Origin: Algoriphagus sanaruensis
GTDB taxonomy: Bacteria > Bacteroidota > Bacteroidia > Cytophagales > Cyclobacteriaceae
Length of the DNA stretch: 64,000 nucleotides
Direction of reading: 5' to 3'
NCBI RefSeq assembly: GCF_001593605.1
Contig: NZ_CP012836.1
Span: 2,546,501-2,610,500 of the forward strand
Below are positions 6,717 to 15,686 of the stretch, piece after piece. Below the pieces are notes generated by a model. That model did not search any database and was not told the DNA's origin. It saw nothing but the letters and a program-made list of their open reading frames with translations. Positions within the stretch are counted from its first letter, which is position 1. Each line of letters begins with the position of its first letter. A program made the position numbers and the translations under genes.

Positions 6717-8228
6717 TTATTGATGTTCGTCTCTCAGAAGATCATTGACCGTTTTAACGGGATTGAAGGTAATTAAAGGGACTTCCACAAAAAGCGTATT
6801 CCATCCTGCCATAGCCCCGTTCCAAAGTCCTGGGAGTTCCAATGCTTTTAAATCTCGACCACTTTTTGATTTTTCTGTAATAAATCCCGTCTGCATATCT
6901 CTAAATGCTAACAGATCAAAGGATTTTCCATGATAATCCCTTGTACCGCATACTAAATCCACGGGATTGAAATGGGTAGAGGCCATCATATGAGCCTTAG
7001 AGTTAGGATCGTTCAAATCAATCTGGGCTGTTTCTAGAATTTGTAAGGACTGTGATCCATCCGATTCTTCGATCCAGAACGGACCACCACCGGGTTCACC
7101 AGTATTTTTCACCATACCGCAAACTCGAATCGGGCGATTCAATTTGTCTTTAAGGTACCTCGCTAATTCGATTAGACTTTGAGAAGATTCAGTTGCTGGC
7201 ACTTTTCCGCCAAGTACAGTATTGTAAACCTCAGTTGCCAATCCTACTGATTCATGGCTTATCTCCTGATCCAAGGCCCGCAATGCTTCAAATATTTGGT
7301 TTTGAGCATCCAATAAATATCCGGCAAGTGCCATTTTATATTCTTTGGTAGGTTCCTTCAAATGATCTGGAACAACATTGTCGATGTTTTTGATAAAAAT
7401 TAAATCTGAATCGATATCATTTAGATTTTCCAATAGCGCACCATGTCCCGCTGGTCTAAACAATAAGCTTCCATCTTCCTCTTCAAAAGGAGTATTTTCC
7501 ATAGTCACGGCAATGGTATCGGTAGATTTCTTTTGTTGGGAGTAGGTAATCTCGAAACTTAGGCCAGTTTCTTCGATAAGTTTTGGAAGGACTTGGGCAA
7601 TTTCAGCCTTAAATTTCATCTCATGCTCAGGTGATACTGTAAAATGAATCTGAACCTGTTCACCACGACCTGCAGCATATTGAATCCCTTCTACGAGATG
7701 CTCATGTGCAGGTGTTCTATTTTCTGAAGGATACCGATGAAAACGAAGCAATCCTTTCGGTAATGATCCATAACCAAGCCCATCATCTTGAAGTAAAGCA
7801 GCTACTATTTTTTTATAATCCGCATTGGATAAACAAGCCTCCATGGAAGTTCCTTGGGCTTTAAGCGTATTGTCCAAATCCTCGTAGAATGCGAATTTTT
7901 GAATATTCTGGATGAATTTTTTCGTAAATCCACTTTTCTCTAAATCGCCATCTCCATCCAAAAAAGCAAAGAGATCTTTGAACATTCGAGAAGCCGCTCC
8001 AGATGCGGGAACGAACTTTACGATTTCCTTTTTGAATGCTTGAACTTTATAGGCCTGGATAAACTGAAGGAGTTCTGACTGATCCAAAACTTTGATTCCA
8101 TGCGCTGGGGTGGCAGGGCCAAGAATCTTTAAATAAGGGAATCCATTGATAAAATTGTCAATTTGTTGGGCGACGAGGTCAGGGTTCATTCCCTGAGTTC
8201 TGATTTTGTCTACTAATACAGAATCCAT
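6717..8228 (-). CDS. DUF4301 family protein
   Basis: A 503-residue cytosolic protein of the DUF4301 family, known mainly from Bacteroidota and with no established function. The stretch VPASGAASRMFKDL (residues 73-86) resembles the N-terminal nucleotide-binding loop of sugar nucleotidyltransferases (GxGxR type), and RPAGHGALLENLND and FIKNIDNVVPD are further conserved-looking blocks. That similarity suggests a nucleotidyl- or sugar-phosphate-handling fold, which is inference. It follows the pxp genes in the same direction after 127 bases, so co-transcription is possible but not evident. A strong bidirectional terminator follows the stop. Confidence 0.85.
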   Translation of the reverse strand: MDSVLVDKIRTQGMNPDLVAQQIDNFINGFPYLKILGPATPAHGIKVLDQSELLQFIQAYKVQAFKKEIVKFVPASGAASRMFKDLFAFLDGDGDLEKSGFTKKFIQNIQKFAFYEDLDNTLKAQGTSMEACLSNADYKKIVAALLQDDGLGYGSLPKGLLRFHRYPSENRTPAHEHLVEGIQYAAGRGEQVQIHFTVSPEHEMKFKAEIAQVLPKLIEETGLSFEITYSQQKKSTDTIAVTMENTPFEEEDGSLLFRPAGHGALLENLNDIDSDLIFIKNIDNVVPDHLKEPTKEYKMALAGYLLDAQNQIFEALRALDQEISHESVGLATEVYNTVLGGKVPATESSQSLIELARYLKDKLNRPIRVCGMVKNTGEPGGGPFWIEESDGSQSLQILETAQIDLNDPNSKAHMMASTHFNPVDLVCGTRDYHGKSFDLLAFRDMQTGFITEKSKSGRDLKALELPGLWNGAMAGWNTLFVEVPLITFNPVKTVNDLLRDEHQ

Positions 8229-8355
8229 GGTTGGGTTGGTTATAAAAGTTTAGGCTTAATATAACAGACCTTTTCCCTAAGCTCAAAATGGATTTTAACT
8301 TTTCGGAAAAGGGAAAGGAAGATTTTACTAAAATCCCTGAATTCAACTGCCTGAA

Positions 8356-9234
8356 TTATTTCAGATTAATTTTCCTGAATTTGATATGCTGTCCAGGTCT
8401 TTTTTGAGCTAAAATAGATTGGGCTAAAGCAGAAAGGATCATAATTCTAGGATATCCTCCCGTCACCTGAGCATCTGGGCCGAGTATTATAAGTGTCCCT
8501 CCAGAAGTGAGCTGCACAAATCCTGGAAATACGGGATTGGTGGGCATTTCTGGCAAGTGATTTTCAAGTTTTTCCTCCAACAAAATCCCCATTCGAGATG
8601 ATAGCAATGATAGGGTAAACTCATGGTTGACTAGCTTTTGCTTTTGATCTTCTGAAAGAAAGGAAAAATCAGGACCCTCATAGAAGTCTAACCATGGATT
8701 TTTATACCAATCCGAATTCCATTTAGGTTTGGCAAAGTGATTCAATGGACTCGATTGAAGACAATTGTAAGTCAATTCATCGAGAGGTTTGAACGAAGAT
8801 TTTGCACTGATCCCTTTGTAAAAACTTTGAGAACCTAGAATTTCCTCCTCCAGAAATCCATCCTTAATTCCGATATAAAGCCGGTTTCCAGTATGAAATC
8901 GTCCAAATTCAAGTTCATCATTGGGCTCGATCTGGATTAAGTTGGTATCTGTGACCGGTTCACCATTTCTCTTGACATTCACCTGAGCACCTGCCCAAGC
9001 AATCGTTGTTTTTCCGGTAAACTTTACCCGTAATCCAGGCTGAGAAACTTCCAAAACAGAGGCATGAGGATCATTTTGTAAAACATGATTGACCCAATTG
9101 AAGGAAAGGGAGTCGGCGGGACCAGAAATTGGAACTCCATAGGACTGCCGGCCCAGCCTTCCTTGATCTTGAATAGTCAACCCAGGACCTGTTTTAAGGA
9201 TTTGAAGAATTCCTATGCTCCTTTTCATTTCCAA
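8356..9234 (-). CDS. pxpC: 5-oxoprolinase subunit C (biotin-dependent carboxyltransferase-like)
   Basis: The 292-residue KipA/PxpC subunit of the prokaryotic ATP-dependent 5-oxoprolinase, which opens pyroglutamate to glutamate. Typical blocks are TIQDQGRLGRQSYGVPISGPAD (residues 20-41) and LTSGGTLIILGPDAQVTGGYPRI near the C-terminus. The start overlaps the end of pxpB by 10 bases, and a second ATG lies two codons in. It is the last gene of pxpA-pxpB-pxpC. No clear terminator was found in the 127 bases before the DUF4301 gene. Confidence 0.94.
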   Translation of the reverse strand: MEMKRSIGILQILKTGPGLTIQDQGRLGRQSYGVPISGPADSLSFNWVNHVLQNDPHASVLEVSQPGLRVKFTGKTTIAWAGAQVNVKRNGEPVTDTNLIQIEPNDELEFGRFHTGNRLYIGIKDGFLEEEILGSQSFYKGISAKSSFKPLDELTYNCLQSSPLNHFAKPKWNSDWYKNPWLDFYEGPDFSFLSEDQKQKLVNHEFTLSLLSSRMGILLEEKLENHLPEMPTNPVFPGFVQLTSGGTLIILGPDAQVTGGYPRIMILSALAQSILAQKRPGQHIKFRKINLK

Positions 9235-9920
9235 TAGGATGTGTTTTGGCTGGATTCTAATCGACTAAACTCAGCTTTGGAAATTGGAACAAACTGGATT
9301 TGATCTCCGATTTCCGCCCAGACAGGTGGGGTTTGATTCGGATCAAAGAATGATATCGGAGTTTTTCCAATCACATGCCATCCACCTGGACTTTCCAAGG
9401 TGTAAATACCCGTCTGAACTCCTCCAATTGCTACCGAGCCAGCATCTACTTTTCTCGCAGGGGTACTTTTTCGAGAGCTTACAAGTTTTTCATTTAAGCC
9501 ATTTAAGTACATAAAACCGGGTAAAAAACCGAAAAAATGAATTCGATATGCTTTCTCAGAATGAATTGAAATGATCTCTTCAATTGCCATCTTTTTGGAT
9601 TCCGAAAATTGATCCAAATCTGGAGCAAGATCTGGATCATAGCACACTGGGATTTCCCAAACCTTTTCTGAAAGAGCTCTGATAGGTGGGTTTATTTCAT
9701 TGAATTTGGAAGCGAATTCCTGCTGAGCTTCGAAAGATTTCCAGTGAATTGAGATTCGTGTAAAGCCTAATCTAAGATCAATTAGTTGTGAATTCAGATT
9801 AGTAGAAATCCAATTTTTCCAAGCCAATTGGTTTTTAAGAAGCACATCTGTTGGACTTTCACTCCAACAGATTTCACCTAGAGTGGGGGTAAGGATTTGA
9901 TAGGTGGGTTTTAAATGCAT
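9225..9920 (-). CDS. pxpB: 5-oxoprolinase subunit B
   Basis: The 231-residue KipI/PxpB subunit, which works with PxpC to activate 5-oxoproline using ATP. Family hallmarks are GFLPGFMYLNGL, SRKSTPARKVDAGSVAIGG and SPGGWHVIGKTP in the C-terminal half. The C-terminus overlaps pxpC by 10 bases and the start is 5 bases from the pxpA stop, so the three genes are tightly coupled. The Bacillus homologue KipI is also known as a histidine-kinase inhibitor, but with pxpA and pxpC alongside the oxoprolinase role is far more likely. Confidence 0.94.
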   Translation of the reverse strand: MHLKPTYQILTPTLGEICWSESPTDVLLKNQLAWKNWISTNLNSQLIDLRLGFTRISIHWKSFEAQQEFASKFNEINPPIRALSEKVWEIPVCYDPDLAPDLDQFSESKKMAIEEIISIHSEKAYRIHFFGFLPGFMYLNGLNEKLVSSRKSTPARKVDAGSVAIGGVQTGIYTLESPGGWHVIGKTPISFFDPNQTPPVWAEIGDQIQFVPISKAEFSRLESSQNTSYWK

Positions 9921-9925
9921 ATAGA

Positions 9926-10645
9926 TCAGCTCAACTTGCTCCAGAACTTTTGACGAAGCTTAGGAAGGAAGCTTAAAATTCCTGGATTATCCCCGTGGAT
10001 ACACAAGGTATCCGCTTGAATTGAAAATTTCTTTCCAGAATTACTTATCAATTGACCTTGGTTTAAAATTGGCGAAATATGATTTTCGACTTCTGGAAGT
10101 GTGGTAAGCAAAGAATTCGGCTGAGAGCGATCTAATAATTTTAAATCATCGGTATAGGTTCGGTCTGCAAAAACTTCTAACCGAATGGGATGCTTACTAT
10201 TCTCTGCTGCCCGCTGCATTTCGGAAAAGGGAGGAACTAAAATTGGGATTTGTGGAAGCTGTGAATGTACAAAGCTTACTAATTCTTCAGCCAAGTTTTT
10301 ATCCTTTGCTGCATCATTGTAAAGAGCGCCATGAAACTTCAGGTGATCTAGTTTTACGTGTAGCGGATGAGCTACTTTCAGAAATAAATCCAGTTGAATT
10401 TTCAGGGATTTTATCAGCTCATCAATAGGTATATTCAAACTCTTTCTTCCGAAATTTTCCAGATCTGGATAGGAAGGATGAATGCCGATTTTTACGTCAT
10501 ACTTTAGTGCTAATTCCATGGATTTTAGGATAGACTTTTCATCCCCATAATGTCCACCACAAGCAATACTTGCTGCGTCTATCCAAGGATATATCAGCTC
10601 TTCGTCTGAAATCCCTTCTCCTAAATCACAATTTATTTCAATCAT
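9926..10645 (-). CDS. pxpA: 5-oxoprolinase subunit A (LamB/YcsF family)
   Basis: The 239-residue PxpA subunit of 5-oxoprolinase, a TIM-barrel-like protein of the LamB/YcsF family. It starts INCDLGEGISDEEL and continues with IACGGHYGDE and GIHPSYPDLENFGRKSL, the usual signature region, and ends with CIHGDNPGIL. The complex removes 5-oxoproline arising from glutamine or from gamma-glutamyl peptides, and two gamma-glutamyltransferase genes occur elsewhere in the window. It heads the leftward pxpABC operon. The 135-base spacer to the divergent THX gene holds its promoter, but I found no clean -7 element on this strand. Confidence 0.95.
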   Translation of the reverse strand: MIEINCDLGEGISDEELIYPWIDAASIACGGHYGDEKSILKSMELALKYDVKIGIHPSYPDLENFGRKSLNIPIDELIKSLKIQLDLFLKVAHPLHVKLDHLKFHGALYNDAAKDKNLAEELVSFVHSQLPQIPILVPPFSEMQRAAENSKHPIRLEVFADRTYTDDLKLLDRSQPNSLLTTLPEVENHISPILNQGQLISNSGKKFSIQADTLCIHGDNPGILSFLPKLRQKFWSKLS

Positions 10646-10720
10646 TTTTCAATTCGATCGTGACTCTAAATTCACTAAAAAATCATCAAATCAAGAATGA
10701 ATCATTTGTCCTTTTAAAAA

Positions 10721-10751
10721 TTTGACTCCTTTTTTCTGATTTGTAATTTTG
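10721..10751 (+). promoter_or_regulatory. Bacteroidota-type promoter of the THX gene
   Basis: An exact match to the Bacteroidota consensus: -33 TTTG at 10721-10724, 19 bases, then TAATTTTG (TAnnTTTG) at 10744-10751. It ends 29 bases before the ATG of the THX gene. Confidence 0.8.
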
Positions 10752-10780
10752 GGTATTGTTAACTTAAATCTGAAAAAACT

Positions 10781-10903
10781 ATGGGAAAAGGAGACATTAA
10801 ATCTAAAAGAGGAAAAATCAGTAGAGGTACTTTTGGAGCTAGCCGACCTAAGAAAGAACAGAATAAGGAAGCTAGAAAAGTGCAACTATCCCTCAAAAAA
10901 TAA
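10781..10903 (+). CDS. 30S ribosomal protein THX
   Basis: A 40-residue, very basic protein beginning MGKGDIKSKRGKISRGTFG, which is the THX family signature. Thx sits in the head of the 30S subunit and stabilises rRNA packing. The ATG at 10781 is preceded by AAAAACT and a perfect Bacteroidota promoter, and the stop at 10901 is followed at once by a terminator hairpin, so it is a single-gene unit. Short genes like this are easily missed by length cut-offs. Confidence 0.93.
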   Translation: MGKGDIKSKRGKISRGTFGASRPKKEQNKEARKVQLSLKK

Positions 10904-10906
10904 TGG

Positions 10907-10930
10907 AAAAAGGACCTTCGGGCCCTTTTT
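10907..10930. terminator. Terminator shared by THX and the facing lipoprotein gene
   Basis: A stem of 10 bp with one mismatch (10907-10916 with 10921-10930) around a TTCG tetraloop, flanked by A and T runs. It begins 3 bases after the THX stop and abuts the stop of the leftward lipoprotein gene. Confidence 0.9.
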
Positions 10931-11224
10931 TTATGATCTTCCTAAAACCTCAACCACACGGCCCAATTCAGGATCAACAACCACTTGAATTATCCCCAGA
11001 GAAGGATCAATAGTCTGAAAAACAACGAGGTAATTTCCGTCAGTCCAAGCATTAACTGCTGCATCTTTCCATTCACCCAAAACTCGGGCTTTTTCATCTG
11101 AAGTAAGTGCGTTGTATGCAAGTTCTCGATAGATGTCTAATGGATCTCCGCCTTCTTCTTTACCACAACTGGAAATCCCAATCACCAAAAGAAAAAACAC
11201 GAATAGGATTGAAAGATTTTTCAT
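10931..11224 (-). CDS. Small lipoprotein, function unknown
   Basis: A 97-residue protein with a lipoprotein signal peptide ending in the lipobox ISSC (Cys20), followed by GKEEGGDP, which suggests an envelope lipoprotein. The mature part ends with FQTIDPSLGIIQVVVDPELGRVVEVLGRS, two short beta-rich stretches. I recognise no family. It converges on the THX gene and shares its terminator. Confidence 0.75.
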   Translation of the reverse strand: MKNLSILFVFFLLVIGISSCGKEEGGDPLDIYRELAYNALTSDEKARVLGEWKDAAVNAWTDGNYLVVFQTIDPSLGIIQVVVDPELGRVVEVLGRS

Positions 11225-11311
11225 AAGCTAATTTTTGAGAGAAACGAATTTAAGTTTTAGAACGCTACTTTAAGCCTAATTTAATTGAAATCGTGCTACG
11301 GTGAGGTTTAT

Positions 11312-11830
11312 TTAGATGGAATTAAACTGTTTGATGACTTGATTTAATTGTCTAAAGTCTAATTTTCCATGGCTTGATTTCAAATGATGAACTATTGCCA
11401 AAGACTTTTTTAAGCGAGATTCAGGATTTTTGACCTTTGATACTAGATACACTAAACTGCGTTGTTTACCCATGGTCAAACTCCTGAAATAGCTATTTCC
11501 TTCTTCTTCTTGATCTAACAAAACCTGTAATTCTTCAGGCATTTCATGTCCAAATTCACTTTCATCAGGAGTAAGTCTGACCTGAATATCTTTCCCTTCC
11601 TGAAGCATCAGATCTGCCCGCAATTTTTGATTGATCAAAATATACCAATATTCTTTAGCCTTCATCAATCCCATGGGATTTGGGCCTTGATTGGAAATCC
11701 AAACCAAAATTCTACGCTGATTTTTTGCCAAAAGCGATAAAGATATAGCCTCAGGAATTGGAATATGATATTGCCAATGGTTGAACTCAAACGACTCCAA
11801 TTTTCCAAAAAATTCAAATTGATTTTGCAT
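11312..11830 (-). CDS. YdeI/OmpD-associated family protein with DUF1905 domain
   Basis: A 172-residue cytosolic protein. The N-terminal part (FFGKLESFEFNHWQYHIPIP) fits the DUF1905 beta-barrel domain. The C-terminal part (PEELQVLLDQEEEGNSYF, then SLTMGKQRSLVYLVSKVK) fits the YdeI/OmpD-associated helical region. The ATG at 11830 is preferred, since the frame extends 11 codons further only to a TTG. The role of the family is unknown. It is a single gene with no visible partners. Confidence 0.75.
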   Translation of the reverse strand: MQNQFEFFGKLESFEFNHWQYHIPIPEAISLSLLAKNQRRILVWISNQGPNPMGLMKAKEYWYILINQKLRADLMLQEGKDIQVRLTPDESEFGHEMPEELQVLLDQEEEGNSYFRSLTMGKQRSLVYLVSKVKNPESRLKKSLAIVHHLKSSHGKLDFRQLNQVIKQFNSI

Positions 11831-12025
11831 GGCTGATTTGTCCTCTTTTCTCTCGAATACCAAGCTTTTAGCACTTATTCGAAGTTTTTCAAAATAAAAT
11901 TTTACAAAAATTAACTGGAAATAGGGAAACCCAAATTTATTTTTTCCGTGAATTTATGAGTGCTCAGATATATTATTCTTTAGAGCAATTAATTAAATGT
12001 TGTTTAACCACTAAATACTACCATT

Positions 12026-12250
12026 ATGAATCGTACGACAAAATCATTGCTTTGGATAGGAGGAATTACAGCCGGTGTATTGGCTGGAGTTGCTCTAGTT
12101 AAAAACCGAGACAAGTTTTCTTCAGAAAATGAAAAAATGACCAAATGGCTCAGCGATCTAAAGAAAACACTCGAAGATAAAAGTAGAAAAATGGTGGATT
12201 CCGGTTCGAAGGCTATTCAAAACGGAACCAAAGCTTTTCAAAAAGCCTGA
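12026..12250 (+). CDS. YtxH-like small membrane protein
   Basis: A 74-residue protein with one N-terminal membrane segment (LLWIGGITAGVLAGVALV, about residues 8-25). A lysine-rich amphipathic helix rich in Ser/Lys/Asp follows, a layout shared with YtxH-domain stress proteins. It is monocistronic, and a terminator lies 39 bases after the stop. The YtxH assignment is by layout only, since sequence conservation in that family is low. Confidence 0.65.
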   Translation: MNRTTKSLLWIGGITAGVLAGVALVKNRDKFSSENEKMTKWLSDLKKTLEDKSRKMVDSGSKAIQNGTKAFQKA

Positions 12251-12288
12251 CCTTTAAGCGAAAAATTAAACCAACTATTCCGCAAATT

Positions 12289-12312
12289 AAGCCGTGGCAA
12301 ATGCTACGGCTT
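12289..12312 (+). terminator. Terminator after the YtxH-like gene
   Basis: A 10-bp stem with one G-U (12289-12298 with 12303-12312) and a 4-base loop, followed by TTTCTTTTT. Confidence 0.88.
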
Positions 12313-12363
12313 TTTCTTTTTGAGCAGTTTGATAACTTGTAGCCCATTAGCAAAAACATCCTC

Positions 12364-13521
12364 ATGCAACCTGTATCAAAACTTCCTCATATTGGAACTA
12401 CCATTTTTACCATCATGTCCAAAATGGCTACGGATGAGGGAGCTATCAACCTTTCCCAAGGATTTCCTGGCTTTGGTGCAGACCCAGTTTTATTGGAATT
12501 AGTTGCCAACTATACTAAGAATGGGTTTAATCAATATTCACCCATGTCTGGAATCCCAGGATTGCGGGCGGTATTGGCAGAGAAAACTAAAATTACGCAA
12601 GGCTATCTCCCTAATTCTGAAGACGAGGTGACAATTGTTTCAGGAGCAACAGAAGCTATTTTTTGTGCTGTTACTGCTATCATTGAAGAGGGAGATGAGG
12701 TGATTGTGCTTGAACCAGCCTATGACAGTTACGAACCTGCTATTACCTTAAATAAGGGAATTCCAATTTACGTACCCTTAAATCCCTTTGATTTTTCTGT
12801 GGATTGGGACAAAGTCAAAGACGCTATTGGTCCAAAAACTAAAGCAATTATGACTAATTCCCCACATAATCCTAGTGGCTATGTTTGGACCAAAGAAGAT
12901 GTTGATACGCTTGCTGAACTAGTTCAAGAGACCCGAATTTATATCATCTCAGACGAAGTTTATGAACACATCACCTTTGATAATCGTCCACATTTTTCGC
13001 TCGGTGCTCACCAAGATCTTCGGGATCGAACATTTGTCTGTGGTTCTTTTGGAAAAACCTTTCATGTAACGGGTTGGAAAATTGGGTATTGTATTGCTCC
13101 CAAACCGCTGACTCTAGAGTTTAGACGAATTCACCAATACGTCACCTTTAGTACTGTGACACCCATTCAATTTGCATTGGCTGAATATTTGGAAGTTCCT
13201 GATCGCTATCTCTCTATTCCAGCTTTTTATGAACGAAAAAGAAATGTCTTTGCTGAAGGTCTAAAGCAAACCGAGCTGGAATTTGTCCCAAGTCAAGGCA
13301 GCTTCTTTCAGGTAGCAAGGTATGGTCACCTTTCCAAGATTTCAGATCGGCTATTGGCTGAACGGATGACCAAAGAATTAAAAGTGGCCTGCATTCCCGT
13401 ATCTGTGTTTTATTCAACCAAAAAAGATGATCATCTCATTCGCTTCTGCTTTGCAAAAGAGGAATCTGAATTACAAGAAGCTTTAGAACGATTAAAAAAC
13501 CTTCAAAATTTATGGTTATGA
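12364..13521 (+). CDS. Methionine aminotransferase (YbdL-like)
   Basis: A 385-residue fold-type I PLP aminotransferase of the class I/II group. Features are NLSQGFPGFGADP (residues 29-41), NSPHNPSGYVW (165-175) for PLP and substrate, SDEVYEH (196-202), and the PLP lysine in GSFGKTFHVTGWKIGY (Lys231). This pattern matches YbdL/methionine aminotransferase and kynurenine-aminotransferase-like enzymes, which transaminate methionine and aromatic amino acids, for example in methionine salvage. The end overlaps the DUF1684 gene as ATGA. Substrate preference is inferred from the family. Confidence 0.88.
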   Translation: MQPVSKLPHIGTTIFTIMSKMATDEGAINLSQGFPGFGADPVLLELVANYTKNGFNQYSPMSGIPGLRAVLAEKTKITQGYLPNSEDEVTIVSGATEAIFCAVTAIIEEGDEVIVLEPAYDSYEPAITLNKGIPIYVPLNPFDFSVDWDKVKDAIGPKTKAIMTNSPHNPSGYVWTKEDVDTLAELVQETRIYIISDEVYEHITFDNRPHFSLGAHQDLRDRTFVCGSFGKTFHVTGWKIGYCIAPKPLTLEFRRIHQYVTFSTVTPIQFALAEYLEVPDRYLSIPAFYERKRNVFAEGLKQTELEFVPSQGSFFQVARYGHLSKISDRLLAERMTKELKVACIPVSVFYSTKKDDHLIRFCFAKEESELQEALERLKNLQNLWL

Positions 13522-14378
13522 AATGGAATAGCAGATTGATCTGCCTTTTTCTTTTAATCCTTGGATTTCACACTTCTGCACAAAGTCAAGAGACTACTTG
13601 GTCTAATTGGAAAAAAGAACGTGTCGAAGAACTTACCAAAGAGGATGGCTGGCTTAATTTAATCGGATTACTCTGGCTAGACCCATCCAAACCCTATTTC
13701 AATCAGATTACCAGTGATAGTTTGGCGCTCTCCGAATCCATGAATGAAACCACTATTGGAAAGTTTGTAATACAAGAAGACTCAGTTTGGTTTGATTTTA
13801 ACGAGAAAACAGATCGATCCAATTCAGCCTTGGTTTATCCTTTGGAATATGGAAAAGGGGGAGGAGCATATTATTCCCATTGGAAATGGACCGTAATCGA
13901 GCGGGGAGGAAAAAATGGCGTGAGGCTTAGAGATCTTGAGCATCCTGCACTAAAAAATTTTCAGGAATTGCCCTATTATGACTATGATTCAAGATTTCAA
14001 GTTCAGGCCTTTTTTGAACCCAAATTCAATCAAACAGTCCTTATTCCAAATGTCCTAGGCCAATTGATTGAATGGAAGGTAATGGGCTATCTATCATTTG
14101 AACTGGAGGGAATTAAGCAATCTCTTATGGTCCTAGATGAATTAGGGAAATTCTTCGTCATTTTCTCAGATGAAACAAATGGACATGAAACCTATCCAAC
14201 AGGCAGATACCTCTATGTAGATTATCCCAATGCCTCAGGTTGGACCACAATCGATTTTAATTACGCATACAATCCTCCCTGCGCCTTTTCATCCTTTGCA
14301 ACTTGTCCTATTCCTCCAAAAGAAAACCGAATGAATCTCGAAATTTTGGCTGGTGAAAAAAGCCCAGAAGGGCATTAA
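13518..14378 (+). CDS. DUF1684 domain-containing exported protein
   Basis: A 286-residue protein with a signal peptide (residues 1 to about 20, LICLFLLILGFHTSAQS). The body carries the DUF1684 features: WKKERVEELTKEDGWLNLIGLLWL near the N-terminus, then PTGRYLYVDYP and YNPPCAFSSFATCPIPP near the C-terminus. The family has no settled function. The second ATG at 13518 is preferred to 13512 because it forms an ATGA overlap with the aminotransferase stop, so the two are probably translationally coupled. A hairpin follows the stop. Confidence 0.85.
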   Translation: MKWNSRLICLFLLILGFHTSAQSQETTWSNWKKERVEELTKEDGWLNLIGLLWLDPSKPYFNQITSDSLALSESMNETTIGKFVIQEDSVWFDFNEKTDRSNSALVYPLEYGKGGGAYYSHWKWTVIERGGKNGVRLRDLEHPALKNFQELPYYDYDSRFQVQAFFEPKFNQTVLIPNVLGQLIEWKVMGYLSFELEGIKQSLMVLDELGKFFVIFSDETNGHETYPTGRYLYVDYPNASGWTTIDFNYAYNPPCAFSSFATCPIPPKENRMNLEILAGEKSPEGH

Positions 14379-14379
14379 A

Positions 14380-14403
14380 AAAGCCATCTTAAAAGATGGC
14401 TTT
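14380..14403. terminator. Terminator between convergent genes
   Basis: An 11-bp perfect stem (14380-14390 with 14393-14403). The T-run is better on the minus strand, but it lies 1-25 bases after the rightward DUF1684 stop and just past the leftward isomerase stop, so it can serve both. Confidence 0.8.
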
Positions 14404-14424
14404 AAATCTATTTTCCAGTGAACC

Positions 14425-15453
14425 TTAGGATAGCGCCTTCTGACAAAACTCGAGGCATTTCTGTACTTCCTTGACAGCATCTGAACCTTGAGGGACTTGA
14501 TACTCCAATTCAATAGTCGCAGGGAATTGATACTTGTTCTTTTGCATCAATTTAAGAATATCTCCAATCGGAGTATCGCCAGTACCCCAAGCCAAGTTTC
14601 CTTTTCCATTTGCAGGTGTTTGTCGGTCCTTGGTATGCATGCTCAGGATTCTTCCATGTTGCTTTTGAATTAGCGCGATCAAGTCGGTATGACCTGCCGC
14701 AATGTAATGTCCAGCGTCTAGGTTTAGTCCATTTTTGGTACTCTGAGCAAGCGCCGTATCCCAAAATGAAAAGGTTTCTTGCTCATGACCATGATAGCCT
14801 ACTGACATGCCATATTGCTCCCCGAGTTTTCCAAGTCGAAGGGTTTGTTCATCATCAGAAGGATGCTCTAACGTCACATGACTTGCCCCTAATGCTTTAG
14901 CAGCTTTCATTCCGTAGGCAACTTCTAGATCAGAATTATTTTTACCAAAAGCACTTGGTTTAAAGGCATAAATTGAAACTCCTTTGTCTTGGTACATTTT
15001 GCGCATTTGCTCAAATTTTTCCATTGGAGCATTTGCCCTCCAAGCTGCAACTTCCTTAGTATAAGAAGCAGACTGTGCCTGAAGATCAGCCAATTCTTTA
15101 GACTCATCTTCCGTTAAAGTTTCACTTCTACGTTGCTTTCCACCTAATTGGAAAATTCGCATCCGATTGAAACTTGGGCTTGGCATTCCTGCAAAATTTT
15201 CCGCAGGATCACCCATCAATTCGATGGAAGAAATTCCTGAATCAAGAACATATTGAAGGGTAGCTTCAGCACTTTGATCAGGCATGGATCGGAAAGAATA
15301 AGTAATACATCCGATCTGAACACCATTAATCAGGGAATTGGGTTTATTGAATGACTTAATCAAGGCAGGAGCACCTTGAAGCCAAGATGGCGCTGTAACT
15401 AAGCCTGCGATTCCAAGGGCTGACTTTTGAAGAAATTCTCTTCTATTTTTCAT
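14425..15453 (-). CDS. Sugar phosphate isomerase/epimerase-family TIM-barrel protein, Tat-exported
   Basis: A 342-residue protein with a clear Tat signal (NRREFLQKSALGIAGL, residues 3-18), so it folds before export. The AP-endonuclease-2/xylose-isomerase-like barrel is shown by SSIELMGDP, VTLEHPSDDE, GYHGHEQETF, LNLDAGHYIAAGHTD and TIELEY, with His, Glu and Asp positions typical of a metal site. Such exported homologues are common in Bacteroidota, often near sugar-use genes, but none are seen here. The substrate is unknown. It converges with the DUF1684 gene. Confidence 0.87.
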   Translation of the reverse strand: MKNRREFLQKSALGIAGLVTAPSWLQGAPALIKSFNKPNSLINGVQIGCITYSFRSMPDQSAEATLQYVLDSGISSIELMGDPAENFAGMPSPSFNRMRIFQLGGKQRRSETLTEDESKELADLQAQSASYTKEVAAWRANAPMEKFEQMRKMYQDKGVSIYAFKPSAFGKNNSDLEVAYGMKAAKALGASHVTLEHPSDDEQTLRLGKLGEQYGMSVGYHGHEQETFSFWDTALAQSTKNGLNLDAGHYIAAGHTDLIALIQKQHGRILSMHTKDRQTPANGKGNLAWGTGDTPIGDILKLMQKNKYQFPATIELEYQVPQGSDAVKEVQKCLEFCQKALS

Positions 15454-15686
15454 GAGTTCGGGTTTATGGTTTGACTAAGGAATTTACCCTTTATCTGAAT
15501 GAATTGTGTTTTTATTCCGATAATATGGTCAGAGATGGGTTATATGGCAAAAATTTAATTTAAACGAAGTGCCTTCATTCATTCCCCTTCACTTATCTCG
15601 AATAACCTGCATTGATGGAAAGCCCTATCAAAAGTTGGAGCCATTTTATCATTTTTGATTTGTAATTAAATTTTAAAAATCTTCCT

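Noticed and set aside
8229..8355. A terminator between pxpC and the DUF4301 gene
   Set aside because: Only a weak 6-bp TTTCCC/GGGAAA pairing with a long loop is seen and no T-run follows.
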